From assembly GCA_013399695.1 (NCBI GenBank), contig VXAU01002309.1, positions 356,596 to 420,595 on the forward strand: a DNA stretch of 64,000 nucleotides. Direction: 5' to 3'. This DNA comes from Formicarius rufipectus. Its lineage: Eukaryota; Chordata; Aves; Passeriformes; Formicariidae. Positions 35,787 through 47,300 of this stretch are shown one piece after another. The number at the start of each line of letters is the position of its first letter. The stretch's first letter is position 1. The position numbers and the translations under genes are program-made. The notes beneath the pieces were generated by a model. It did no database searches. It was not told where the DNA came from and saw only the letters and a list, made by a program, of their open reading frames with translations.

Positions 35787-38700
35787 GCAGGAATTTGAGC
35801 CTTGCGCAATCCTTTTTTGCCTGTTAGCCACCTGCATACTCAAAAGAAATCTAAATCTGATTCTCAGATTAGTCCACAGGCTCAGTCATTAAGTGAGTAC
35901 ACTCATTCACAGCGGGAAGTCAATAGTCTGCCTGTCTGAGTGATGTACAGTCTTCATCATCAGAGCGAGACGAAGATCTGCTTTGATAACACACTGAGCC
36001 TTTCATAAAGATTGAATACATTACTTTCACACTTACCTTTTACTGGTACTTGCAAATTGGACAGTTTGATTGACTCTAGGTTTGTGGGAGAAGTGATAAA
36101 GAACAATAAAAACTCAGCAAAAGCAGTATTTCCTCTTGATTTTTTAGTGTAACTGGTTATTTGGGAAGTTTAATGGCTTGCCAAAGACAGTAAATACTGA
36201 CTAGAAGGCAGGTATCATTTCAGATGAGCCAGCTGCAACTGAAAAAAATGCATAACAAAGCCCAACACTGAACAGTTTGATTTTTCCTTATAATCAGGTA
36301 CATATGTGCATTATTCCCAAGTACAACAAGTGAGAATGCTAGTGCTTTCCTGCAGCTCTCAGAGGACCTGGGCACTCATTTTGTGAGGATGACATGAAAT
36401 GAGCCTAGACATATAGTCTGCTGTTACCTGCTCTGTCTTGTACAAGTCAGAAGCATTCAAGTGTTCTTCATTGAGTAGTGAAGGATTTAGGTATGTTCTT
36501 AAATAATTCATTACATAAGACATGGATGAAAAGAGAGCTCCTGGTGTTGAGAGTCTGCCACACAGAAATCCTCTCCTTCAAATACGCTACCCATTAAACT
36601 TGATTTCCGTGCTCCAAGGACAGTCAAAGCATGTGGCTTGTCCTGGAACTAAGCAGAAAGCTGAAAAAGCCCTGTAGGGTGTAAAGTAGTCTTTATCCCT
36701 AATGACCAGCTGTAACACAGGAAGTGATGGTCAAACAAATTGTGAGAGCTATAGACAGGAGAGACAGATTAGACTTCACAGATTCTGTGAGCTGTTGATT
36801 GAAAAGTTGAAAAGATAAAGCATAGTGGCCTTTCCCAGGCCATTGGGATTGGGCAAGATCCTGCTCAGGGTTGCAGCTCATGTGTTGCTGCTCACGCTCA
36901 GCGCTCCATTTCCTGAGTCCTGCAGATCTGCCCATGGGAGAATCTGTGCCTCTTAGCCAGGTGAAGAATCACGTTGTGCATCACACTTCCTCCTCCTTAT
37001 TCTTCAAAGAACAGTTAGTAATTAGTATCAGTGTACTCAGTTTGAAGCTTTGTGGTTCTTCAGCAGACTCCCACTGGGGTGCCATTGACAGTATTTAGGA
37101 GGTGCACAGCCTTATACTGAGATTTTCATTCACTGTGAATTTGTTGCAGCTGCTGTGCTGTGAGTACATGCGTTATTGTGTATATATTCCTTACAATAGT
37201 GTCTTAACTTGAGAACTGTTTATCATTTTAATGGAGTGGAGAGAGAGATACTTCATGTTCTCATCATCCTTTTTACTTTGTATTTATTACACACAAAAAG
37301 GATATAAAAAACAATTTCCAAAGGCTATAAAGGTGAAGTTAAGAAATGTCACTGCAGTGTAATCTACATTTGATTGCCTTGTGTATGGAGAATATGATGT
37401 TATTTATGTGAGGTCCTTTTAGCCTAACTTTTTTTGCACTGAATTTTCCAGATGTGTAATGAAAAATTAGAAAACTCCATCCCCTGTTAATACACTGAAC
37501 ATACCACGTACTATTATAACAGTTGGTGGTCATTTAAATCCTTCACAACCACCTTGGCCAGTTGAGCTAAGAGAGTAACTGGTAAGAGCTAGATGTCAGC
37601 TTCTTGTCCCCTCTGGGAAGCAATGTTAGTGGGGACTGGAATATGCCCTCAGTGCCATAGGGGTACTGAAGAGATCAGTGTTCTTGTACATGCCCTGAAG
37701 AGCATTCCTCTGGTAAATTCAAGTAGTGAAGGCTTAGGAATATTTGAGTTTTTCAGAGAAGAAACAATTTTGGGTCTGTTTCTGTTTGTTTGGTTTTTTG
37801 TTTGCTTGTTTTAATACAAGCAGTACAAAACAATGTTTAACCCCATTCATTTAAATGGCTGTATAAAGTGGCACAGTTACAAAACCCACAGCAACATGCC
37901 TCCACCATCTCCTGCATTGCTAACAGTTCTCAAAAGTAGGGTTAGGAAACTGTGCAGCAGCCAAAGTAGTTTAAGTTTGATAACACTTACAGTTACCAGT
38001 TTGATCTATGAGATAGAGGTGTAGTCCACAGGTTCCACTCGATCACATCATTCTCTTACGGTAGGTCTTACACCGTGTGTTTCTCAAACATCTCATAGTC
38101 TAAAATGTAGTGCACAAGTTACTGGGACAAACTACAGAGAAAAAGTGAAAAGAACAGAATTTTTAGCCTTGCCTCTTTTTCTTCTTTACAACTGGTAGTA
38201 TCATCAGGGAAAATTGGGGGCAAAAAAAGAAAAAAAAAGGAAATTTAAAGCCAGACATATTCCAAAAGTATTTTATTTTTCTTGCATGAATTTATAAAAC
38301 AAGACACATGGAGGAAGAGTAGAAAATCAGGCAGGATATGTTTTGCTGGAAAGTATTAGTATTTGATAGCTCAAGTGATTTAAGTGAATAGTAATTAATT
38401 TTTTTTGGAGTTTACATGTGTGGTGGCATGGGAAATGTGCTTTAACCAAACTGATTAATCAAGTGAACTCTCATCCAGCAAATGATCAGACAGAAAGTAG
38501 AGCAGTATGGGCAAAAATAAATAATAAACTGATAATGGATCACAAAAGTTCCTTTCCATGAGAATCACCAAGGTCACTCTGTTAGCTATTGCTTGTCTTT
38601 AGAAAGGTCATAGAGATACAAAAAGGAAGACTAATTAGTCATTGAGCCTTAAATAACTAATAGCATGCTTTAGAGTTCTGTGGACAGATTATGTTGATAG

Positions 38701-40185
38701 ATACAGCTATAGGTTTGTCTAACTCTAGGAATAGGTGCCTGCACATGTAGTGGATCACTCTGTGGGTTGAGCTCAAATCACGGAAAGGCATTAGCAAAAA
38801 AGAAGAATGTTCTCATAAAATGAAATTTAGCAGAGTTCCATCATGGGCATACCCTCAATATCTTTTCAAACAGCAACTCTTTTGTGAAATTGGATGGCAC
38901 ATACTTTGAAAGTTATTATCCAATTTTTCTTTACTTTCAAGCCATATTCAACTGCACATTTTAAAAAGAAGCTGTTTTTCTTCTACTGTATTTCTTTTTA
39001 AGTCCTACACATTCTAAATGCATTTAAATTAGCTTTAAAAATACAAAGTTCTGTGTATGTTCAAAGCAATAGATCTGAAAGACGTTAATTAGGCCTGGAT
39101 GTAGAAATATATCATGTTTCATAAAACAGTTAGGAACCTAAACCTATTTGTCACTTATATAATTCTGAATGTTCACTTCTACTACCATTACAAATAACTC
39201 AGGAAGAGGGTACACTTTGAAGTACAACTATGATTGATTAGACTAAAGAAATTCCAGTGCTTCGTTGTGTACTACTTTAATCTTTTGAACAGTGAATTAA
39301 CAGCAGATGGCCTAATAAAGACACTCTGTATGTTTGCCCAGTATGGACTTACTCTGAAGGGATTGGTTCAACATTTTAGAGTACGTATATTTGGAATACA
39401 TCAGTCTTAGTCAAGACAGATGGCTAAAGGAAGGAGAAACTTCCAAACACTTGGAATTAATCCAGTATGAGCATCGCTTCTGAATGAAATGTTAATGAGT
39501 TATGACTATTGTTCTGTTAGCTTTCTTGGAAGAATGCAGCTGTGAACAGTATAGGCATACACAATTTGAATGGCTACTGAATAGAACTGTGTATTTGTAC
39601 TGTGAAGTATTGTTGTTAGTGAATATATTCTAATTGTCCTATTTATAAAGAATAACATTTGCTTTGTAATGCTCAGTCCAGTATCTTCCATCACCTAAGC
39701 TTACTAAACTTAGCCACAACTATATAAAACATGTTTCTCTTACCCAGTTTTAAAATTGAACTTCTTAATATGAGACTTCAAAGGTATATGTGAATTATCT
39801 CAATCCCATGCAATACCAGATTAAATCACAAGATTCTTTTTAACTTCTTTTAATACAACTTGCACATTTAAGAGATCCATGGTGTGTGGATCATAGATGA
39901 TGTATGAAATATATGCCTCTGCCATATACTCAGAAACATGTCAGTTGAGCTGGAAAAACATGACATACCCATGCTGCCTAGAGAGATCTGCACAACGATA
40001 AATGATTTGGAGTTTTTTTAATTTTTGTTTTAAGGTCTTGCAGTTCAAGGGTCATCTGCTTCCTTGAAAAGCTGTTCATTTCAATCAGCTTCTCTGTTAA
40101 TGTTGCCACATTAGTGTTCACATTGCTTGGCTATATTGGTCTGGTGGTGTTTCTAACTCCTGTACTCTTGTTTTCTGTTTTGCAG

Positions 40186-40252
40186 TAATAACAAGTAGTG
40201 GCTACAGTCCAAGATCAGCGCACCAGTACTCTCCACAGATATATCCCTCCAA
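40186..40252 (+). CDS. EYA4: EYA4 exon E: VITSSGYSPRSAHQYSPQIYPS
   Basis: This 67-nt exon starts with TA, completing a Val codon (G|TA). It encodes VITSSGYSPRSAHQYSPQIY-PS and ends with AA of a Lys codon completed by G in exon F (AA|G). Human EYA4 has the same sequence except PQLYPSK. The acceptor is ttttctgttttgcag. The donor, gttagt, departs from the usual GTRAGT, so the 5' splice site may be weak. The frame stays open for 91 codons beyond the donor, followed by AATAAA at 40732. Tyr-Ser-Pro repeats are typical of the EYA N-terminal transactivation region. Confidence 0.96.
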
Positions 40253-40880
40253 GTTAGTGTCTGCACCTCTTCTAGGCTTTTATGGGGAATTGACCTTGGC
40301 TGTAGGCAGTTCTGTGGTTTGTTGCAAACAAGTGTTAATCACCAGAAGAAACAGAGAAAAAGGAAAATTCTTAAGCCACAGTACTGGCTCCGGAACTGAG
40401 TCCCTGTCCAACGTTTTTTTCCTCATGTGTCTGCAGAGTAAGGTGCAGTATTGCTGCACAAGAAATAGCCTTGAATGTCTTCACAAACCAGAAGGAAAAC
40501 ATCAGACTATTACGCTTTCAATATATTAACAGTGCTGGCAATATATACAGAAATATTTTGAAGAAGTCAATTTATATATAGAAGTCACAATTGCATGCAC
40601 GAGTTGCATACGAGGAGTTACCCTGTCCCTGACACCCCTCATCACCATTGCTGCCAAATGCTTCCAGACATTCCACAATCACGAACCACCCTTTCCTCAT
40701 CCCTCTCCAATATCATAACATTTAAAAATCAAATAAATTAAAAAAATTGGATTAGATTTTAATGTCATTATTTTTAAGCCAACAGGTGTTAGGAATAGAC
40801 AATTTCTTTCCTTTTTGTGTTGTTGTTTTGTTTTGTTTTGTTTTGTTTTGTTTTGTTTTGTTTTGTTTTGTTTTGTTTTG

Positions 40881-40911
<31 letters not shown>

Positions 40912-42408
40912 TGGGTTGGGGTTTTTTTTTGTTTGGGGTTTTTTTGGTTTTGTGATTTTGGTATTTCGGTTTTTTGTTGTGAGGTTTTGTTTTTGTTTTT
41001 GTTTGGGGGGGTTTTGTTTGTTGTTGTTGAGGAAAACGGGGTCTTGGACAATCACATGAATCTACGAGTGTGAGCTTTTGGAAAAAGCACTGAAGATGTT
41101 GTATGAAATGCCACAGTTGACAGTCTATTAGTTTGCTTGTCCTGTGATCCATATTACTTTATTCCATGGTGCTTTATTCCAGTATGCCATCTATTTATTT
41201 GCATGTATTTGATACAGGATACAGCTATCTGTGTGACTTTGATACAGAGAAAACCTTGAAATTGTAGGTGATGAGGCTCTTTCAAGGTTTTTTGTGGGGT
41301 TTTTTTGTTTTGTTTGGTTTGGTTTTTGGTTTTTTTTCCACAAATTTGCTTTGGTATGATGGTAGCCAATATTTATTAATACAGAAAGTGGGTGCCTGAA
41401 CTAAGACCCCTCATTCCACTCAAAACAGGTTTTGGGAAACTATATTAGATACTTTTAACCCTATATATTGCAAGGTTTAATAGTTTTTTAACCTACTCTT
41501 ATAATTTTTTGGCATCTAAATTAGTGAGTAATACTTTTCTGATAGTAAATGCTGCCAACTGTACTGAACTAATTAGAAAGAAAAAAAAAATTAGAATCTG
41601 AAATTTAGTCATGGGTTTTAATGGCCAACTTTCAGTTAGCATAATTCTGCAGAGTGTGTTTATTCAATTCTTGGTCCATAAAGTCTTACTTGACTTACAA
41701 AACAATCCAAGAAAAATGTTCCTCTGTATATTTTTGCAACTCTAGAGGACAAAAATTTTAAACTTGGTTTTATTCAATCTCTCTATAAAAGCCCAGTATT
41801 CATAAATAAAAACAATTTTTATTTCTGTTTCCCTAGCCCATATTTTCCAAACATTTAAAGCCCATCTGGTTACCAAACTACTGCTGTCAATATTTTTTGT
41901 GCCTGTCTCAATGTGTATGATCCATCTCCCATTGAAGCTGGAGGTTAGATGTCTGTTGAAGCAGAACCTACAAAGATGATGTAATGTACTAGCTTCAAAA
42001 TTCACCTCTGTATTTCCTTTATTCTTCTAGTCCAAGTTTCCCTCCATTGGATTAAAAACGCATGGGGGATTTTTTCTAATTTTATCCTTCTGATTTTGAC
42101 TGAAATGGGTCAAATCCATATAAAGCTGTGCAGCAGTGTCACGGCCCACCTAGAAGTGGACACAGTAGCTTAAAAATTAAATTATAGTGATGGGACAGGA
42201 CAAAATATTCACTGTGCCTTGGGGAATGTGAGGCAGAGTGTTTTTCAGAGTATTTCAGTGGGGGATGGAACAAATCCCAGAAGAGGAGCAGTTGGCAGAA
42301 TAATGAACTGCCTTTGGACATCTTTAAACGTTTTTGCTTTACTTTATTGCTTGAATCAACATACAAAGTATTTGTTGCCACAGTAATGCTATTTTTCCTG
42401 ATATTTAG
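40253..42408 (+). other. EYA4: EYA4 intron between exons E and F
   Basis: This 2.2-kb intron starts with an open read-through of exon E (40254-40529). It then holds AATAAA at 40732-40737, a (TTTTG)16 array (40826-40905) with a T/G-rich continuation, and a second T/G-rich tract at about 41284-41339. No mobile-element family was recognised. Confidence 0.85.
40826..41035. repeat. (TTTTG)16 pentanucleotide array with T/G-rich extension
   Basis: Sixteen perfect TTTTG units occupy 40826-40905. They are followed to about 41035 by irregular T/G-rich sequence with runs of 5-9 T and 3-7 G. Long open frames on both strands (Phe/Val/Leu/Cys repeats, or Lys/Gln/Asn/Thr repeats) come from the repeat and are not genes. 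Confidence 0.95.
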
Positions 42409-42551
42409 GCCCTATCCACACATTCTTTCTACACCAGCAGCTCAAACAATGTCTGCCTATGCCGGACAAACCCAGTATTCAGGAATGCAGCAACCAGCAG
42501 TCTATACAGCCTACTCACAGACAGGACAGCCGTACAGCTTACCAACTTACG
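42409..42551 (+). CDS. EYA4: EYA4 exon F: KPYPHILSTPAAQTM ... SLPTY
   Basis: This 143-nt exon starts with G completing the Lys codon. It encodes KPYPHILSTPAAQTMSAYAG, then QTQYSGMQQPAVYTAY and SQTGQPYSLPTY, and ends with G of an Asp codon. As far as I can recall it is identical to human EYA4 here, and EYA1 has a clearly related segment (PYPHILPTPSSQTMAAYGQ). The acceptor is tgatatttag and the donor is gtattt, a weaker-than-average site. The Tyr, Gln and Pro content marks the core of the transactivation region. The EYA N-terminal half is also credited with a separate Ser/Thr phosphatase activity. Confidence 0.98.
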
Positions 42552-42689
42552 GTATTTGACCTCTTATTACTTCACTTAACATAGAATAAAAAGCATTGCT
42601 GACTTGAATGTTTTTTGATTTCTGTTTTATTTTTCCCAACTGTAAGAAAATATTTTAAAGAATCAGTTGAAAATTAATTTCTTACACAG
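42552..42689 (+). other. EYA4: EYA4 short intron (138 bp) between exons F and G
   Basis: This is the shortest intron in the window, running from gtattt to cttacacag. Nothing else was recognised in it. Confidence 0.95.
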
Positions 42690-42833
42690 ATTTGGGTGTA
42701 ATGTTGCCAGGCATCAAGACAGAAAGTGGGCTCTCGCAGACCCAATCACCGCTGCAGAGCGGGTGCCTCAGTTACAGCCCGGGGTTTTCCACTCCACAGC
42801 CAGGCCAAACACCCTACTCTTACCAGATGCCAG
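42690..42833 (+). CDS. EYA4: EYA4 exon G: DLGVMLPGIKTESGLSQ ... SYQMP
   Basis: This 144-nt exon starts with AT completing the Asp codon (G|AT). It encodes DLGVMLPGIKTESGLSQTQS, then PLQSGCLSYSPGFSTPQPGQ and TPYSYQMP, and ends with one G. Human EYA4 reads DLGVMLPAIKTES at the start. DLGVMLP is the most useful paralog discriminator, because EYA1 has ALWAGIKTEGG there. IKTE is a second SUMO-consensus tetrapeptide in the protein, after VKTE in exon D. The acceptor is cttacacag and the donor is gtgagt, a near-consensus site. Confidence 0.98.
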
Positions 42834-43681
42834 GTGAGTAGCCACCTCTAAAATTTAAAGCTAAGTCTTTCTTTCCGTTACGCATATGTGTATTCAATTT
42901 GATGAGATTAATTTAGATCTGGCCATGCAGTGCCATCCCTATTTGCACCTTCTTTTGGGTTTTTTAATGGAGTGAAATTACATGGCACGACTGAAAACAT
43001 TTGTTGTATTTATTAACGTATACAGATCTGTTCTCCTTGTTTCCATGTTTCTGAGTATAACATAATATGATACTTGGATTAACATAATTTTTAAGAACTT
43101 GTCCTTAATTTATATTTATTCTTTCATTTACTATTTAATTACTAATTCTCTAATTACTGTTTGATCATCAACGATCTGTTTTATTTGGATAAATTTTAAG
43201 CTTCTTGTACAACAGTTACTCTTTTGCATATTACAAATGACATTATGAATCATCTGATTTATGCTGAAAACAAGGACATCTCATTACAGATTGAGTAAAA
43301 ACACACAGATCATTAAATAGTCTTTGAAAAGTTTTTGTTTTGTGAATATATCGCTAAAGTATTAGAAATGAAAGTGAAAGAGAAAAAATTTTAGAAGAGG
43401 TGCGACACTACAATAAAATGAAAAATGCTTTCTAGATAGGTGAGATGACTTACTGCCAATATCTTCCTTTCATGATGTGGAAAGAAATGTATGCCTGTAT
43501 GTGTGGAAGTAACATTTCATTTTTTTAAAAAGTTTTATTACTATATTTTATTCTTTCAACAGTAAATATGAGTTGTTTTTTTCTTCTGATTCATGTACAG
43601 CTTAGCTTGCAATATGCTATTTAGAATTTTATTTTGATTCACAAACTATTTCTCACAGTTAATTCTATTTTTTAATTTTAG
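42834..43681 (+). other. EYA4: EYA4 intron between exons G and H
   Basis: This is 848 bp of AT-rich sequence with no recognised repeat. It ends with a T-rich tract and ttttag. Confidence 0.9.
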
Positions 43682-43761
43682 GTTCTAGTTTTACACCATC
43701 ATCCACTATTTACTCAAACAATTCTGTTTCAAATTCTACAAACTTCAGTAGTTCACAACAG
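43682..43761 (+). CDS. EYA4: EYA4 exon H: SSFTPSSTIYSNNSVSNS ... SQQ
   Basis: This 80-nt exon completes a Gly codon (G|GT), then reads SSFTPSSTIYSNNSVSNSTN and FSSSQQ. It ends exactly on a codon boundary before gtatga. Human EYA4 differs at a few positions only (FAPSSTIYANNSVSNSTNF, SGSQQ). The acceptor is tttttaatttta with AG at 43680-43681. The segment is Ser/Asn-rich and probably disordered. Confidence 0.96.
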
Positions 43762-44173
43762 GTATGAAAATTAACATTTTTATTTGCCAGTTACAAGATG
43801 ACTTATATAACTCCAATTGTAGCATGTTATTTTAATTTAGATCTGTTAGGTTGAATAAGACTCACTGTGGTTCAGTGCTGTCAGTGCTGTTTTTTGTGGA
43901 AAGTGATCAAAATCCCAATGGAAGCCTAGTTACATCTTTTGGCACTTAAATATTTCAGCAACATCACTACAGTCTTTTAGTAAATATCCTTAAATTAGAA
44001 AAACATTAAATATTCTTAAATAAAAAAAAAAAGGTTAAACCAAGCATTCAAAATGCTTGCTAAAGTCTTATGATTGCACATTTAGAAATACTTAATGGAA
44101 AAAAAGAAAAAAAAAAAACAACAACATTCATTACTGTGTTTAATTAAGTGGTTTGCTGCATTTGCTGTTTTAG
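43762..44173 (+). other. EYA4: EYA4 intron between exons H and I
   Basis: This intron is 412 bp with two A-runs (about 44021-44032 and 44099-44120). Nothing else was recognised. It ends tttgctgttttag. Confidence 0.9.
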
Positions 44174-44339
44174 GATTATCCATCATACACAGCTTTTGGC
44201 CAAAATCAATATGCACAGTATTACTCAGCATCAACATATGGTGCATATATGACCTCAAACAACACAGCTGATGGCACTTCTTCATCATCATCGACCTACC
44301 AGTTACAGGACTCTCTCCCTGGCTTGACTAGTCAACCAG
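44174..44339 (+). CDS. EYA4: EYA4 exon I: DYPSYTAFGQNQYAQYY ... LTSQP, with alternative downstream donor
   Basis: This 166-nt exon encodes DYPSYTAFGQNQYAQYYSAS, then TYGAYMTSNNTADGTSSSSS and TYQLQDSLPGLTSQP, and ends with one G. It covers the tyrosine-rich block conserved across EYA paralogs and nearly matches human EYA4. The acceptor is tttgctgttttag. The first donor, CAG|gtacag, ends the exon at 44339 and yields QPGEFDT, as in human. A second in-frame donor, CAG|gtgaaa, at 44358 would extend the exon by 18 nt and add GTDLHS before GEFDT. Confidence 0.97.
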
Positions 44340-44357
44340 GTACAGACCTACATTCAG
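44340..44357 (+). CDS. EYA4: Possible 18-nt alternative 3' extension of EYA4 exon I (GTDLHS)
   Basis: Use of the GT at 44358-44359 instead of 44340-44341 keeps the frame and gives SQPGTDLHSGEFDTVQSPST. At the same place EYA1 reads SQAVTDPTAEYSTIHSPST, so the extension brings the two paralogs to nearly equal length and shares TD. That supports a genuine optional coding segment. No transcript evidence is available from the sequence. Confidence 0.45.
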
Positions 44358-47300
44358 GTGAAAACAATTTTTGTATTTTATTCTCTATTTTTATAAAACC
44401 AGGATTTTCACATCTACCTTGCATTGACTGAATGCCTTGTTGGAATATTGATGTTTTAAGCTCATGCCTTTCAGAAAATTTCATGACATAAACTAGCCAA
44501 AATAAGCTCTTTACTGTATAATTAGGAAGGTTGTCACTTGTTTGCTAGTTAAATAACGTTTTTTCAGGTTGAAATGGTTGTTCACTATTACCAACAGTGG
44601 GACAAACCTGTTTCCACCTACACATTCTGAAGTATTGTTGTAAAGAATTTAAAACAAAATATCATTGTTCATTTAATTATGCCCCAGTCATGCTAGCAAA
44701 AGCACGTGGGCTTTGTTCAAATGTGTACAAACCATGCTTGCTAATTCACTAATTTAGGTACATAAGAACAGAGAAATAAGTTATTAGCACAAGTCTCTAA
44801 TAAACATCATATTGAAGTAGTCAAATTTAGAAAAAGAGTGTTCTCAGGAGTCATAAGGAGGCTCTCTTTACCTGCCCAGCCCTGCCCTCTTGTGCACAGC
44901 CACCACATCACAGCCACATCACAGTAGCCTGTTATTTGTATTCCTGGGACAGCCCTGAAGGGTAATGGCAGTTCTTCATTTTTCCTCAGCACTCTTAGAG
45001 CCAGGGTTTCTTCTCTTCACTGGCATGACTCAGGCAGCATGGGTAGTGTCTGCCATGCCCACAGACTGTGAACATTTCTAAAAAGACTTAACAAACTGGC
45101 TTTTGGGTTAGGGTCTCAATAGGGGAGGAATTTGTGCTTTAGTCATAAAAATCTACTTACTGCATAAATCTTCCTGACAACTGCAGCATCTTACTGAAAA
45201 CTACAGTAGCAAGACTGTTGTATTATTATAATGAACTTGTGCAAAGGAAAGACTGTGTAGAAAAGTATGCTTTAATATAAGCTGTTTAAATTCACTAAAA
45301 AAGTTGGAACTGTAGTTATGTGAGTTGAAATTTTTCCCACCCAGATGTTTTCCTCAGGATGATAATTAGAGTGTAAGTATCAGTGTGTTTGGAGTGTGGT
45401 GTGGTATGGTATGTATATGGTATGAGTTGGCTATGGAGGTTTACACATGGCCTTGATTTTTGATGAAAAGTATAACATATTATTCAGTAGTCTCAGAATG
45501 TAAATTCAGGAAGAAAATTCTAAGAGGTAATGTGAAATCAAGTGAAATTTCAACAGTTGGAGGATATCTGTAACAGACACAAATCATATGTAAAATATTT
45601 TTAAAAGAGTATGAAGCGTACTCACAAGTTATGTTTTGATAACTGTGCATGTTCTGTGTACTTTTCCTTGCTCCTTTGTTATTCCTTCATACTCCTATTT
45701 GATAAAATCTGTTTCCCATATTGGCTCTCCCTTATGTATCTGTGTTTCCTAGAAATGCTATGTAAATTTATCATCTATTGCAAACACCCTTAGTATTGAA
45801 TAGAACTGGCAAAAGAAGGAATCTTATATAGCTTGGTCAAGTTGAAAAAATACTGAAGGCTTCATGTCTGTGTAACATTAAAGATTTTTCTTGCGTTTGG
45901 ATTATTTAAACATATGAAATTGCTTTTTTATTAAGTATATTGTGCATCTGAACTTAACAAATCCGCCTCCATCTGCTCCTTATTTCTGATGTGTTGCACT
46001 GATCATGCAATCCTCTGCTGAGAGTGAAACGCCCACTTTGTAAATGCATGTCATGCCAATGCCCTTCTGAGTCACTGTAAAAATACATTTCCATTGGTGA
46101 GGTGCAGTGTCTTGGAGACCGTTTCAGATACAGTAGATCATACTGCAGATCTTTAGCACTCACTATGTTTGCTTACTGTGTAATGGGCCATAAATCCTTA
46201 AGACTTACTCCAACTGAAACCTAAAACTAAACACAGCAAGGCACTTTATTCTTCTGCCATCTCTGCTAGCTATTAATTCAAATGTGTCATCAGAACCTCT
46301 AGCACGCTCCAAACATACAGGATTTCTCATTTTCATAATGAAACCCAATCAGATCAAGAGTTAATATCAGTTACAATTTTATTTATTAACCAAGTAAAGA
46401 AAATGAGATGAAAATTGAAATAGACTTCACTCTTTCTGCTATTCTTGACAAACAACATCACATTACAAGTCAGGGGAAAAAATAGCAAACATGTTATGCT
46501 GAAGCCATCTTCTGGGTGCTGTGTCCTCTAAGAATATGGAAAAAAAAAGTCAATCCATAATGGAAGTATGATGGGGTTCAAAAAGTCATCCATCCCACAT
46601 CTGTGTAGTGCACAGGTTCTTAACAAACAGACTTCTCTCTTATGAGCTTCTACTGTGCCTGCATTATATTAAGATTTTTCAAAATGCACTCATTACCACA
46701 GAATATTTCTGAGACAAATAGGTGTCTCCCAGGGCACTTCATCTCAAATGGGGATAACTGAGATGAACCCTAAGATGAAGTAGCAGGAGATGAGTGTATT
46801 TGGGTATATTTGATGAATACATAAGTACATGTAATCTGGGGAATATGAAACTCTAGCAGAGGAAATAGGCCTGGATAAAAGCTTCATGTTAAGGCACATC
46901 ACTTTCATGTGTGCGGGGTTAGGGGAGGTGAATCACCATAGAATATAAGCTCCTGTTTCTTTACTGAGATGCAGCAAAATTTGCTGTCTCTTTTTTAGTA
47001 TCCACAGTGAAGTCACCCTTTGCAGCTTCCCTGGGAGATGTCACTAGGTTTACATGGAGATTGCATAAACTCTTTTCTCCTGCATAAGCATTAGAACTGC
47101 ATTTTAACAAGGAGGAGGGGATGTTCACATCAAACTAGAGGTGGTAAACAATGTTCTGGATATGAAAGATCCACCTCTGTTTGTAGTGGTCGTACTGTAG
47201 CTCCCTGTTCTCTAACTGGAGCTGCTGCAAGGTCTCCACGGAATAAAAGGCTTCATATTGGACATGAGCGAGTGTATGAATATGTGTAAGAACATCTGTG

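Larger units (their letters stand above)
34207..40185 (+). other. EYA4: EYA4 intron between exons D and E
   Basis: This is 6.0 kb of AT-rich intron. It carries a (TAA)9 microsatellite (34338-34364) and an A/C-rich low-complexity tract (35673-35786). No mobile element, exon or RNA gene was recognised. It ends with a pyrimidine tract and tgcag at 40185. Confidence 0.85.

Noticed and set aside
40697..41152. Frames of up to 151 codons with KQNKT or FCFVL repeats.
   Set aside because: They are translations of the TTTTG array and the adjacent T/G-rich tract.
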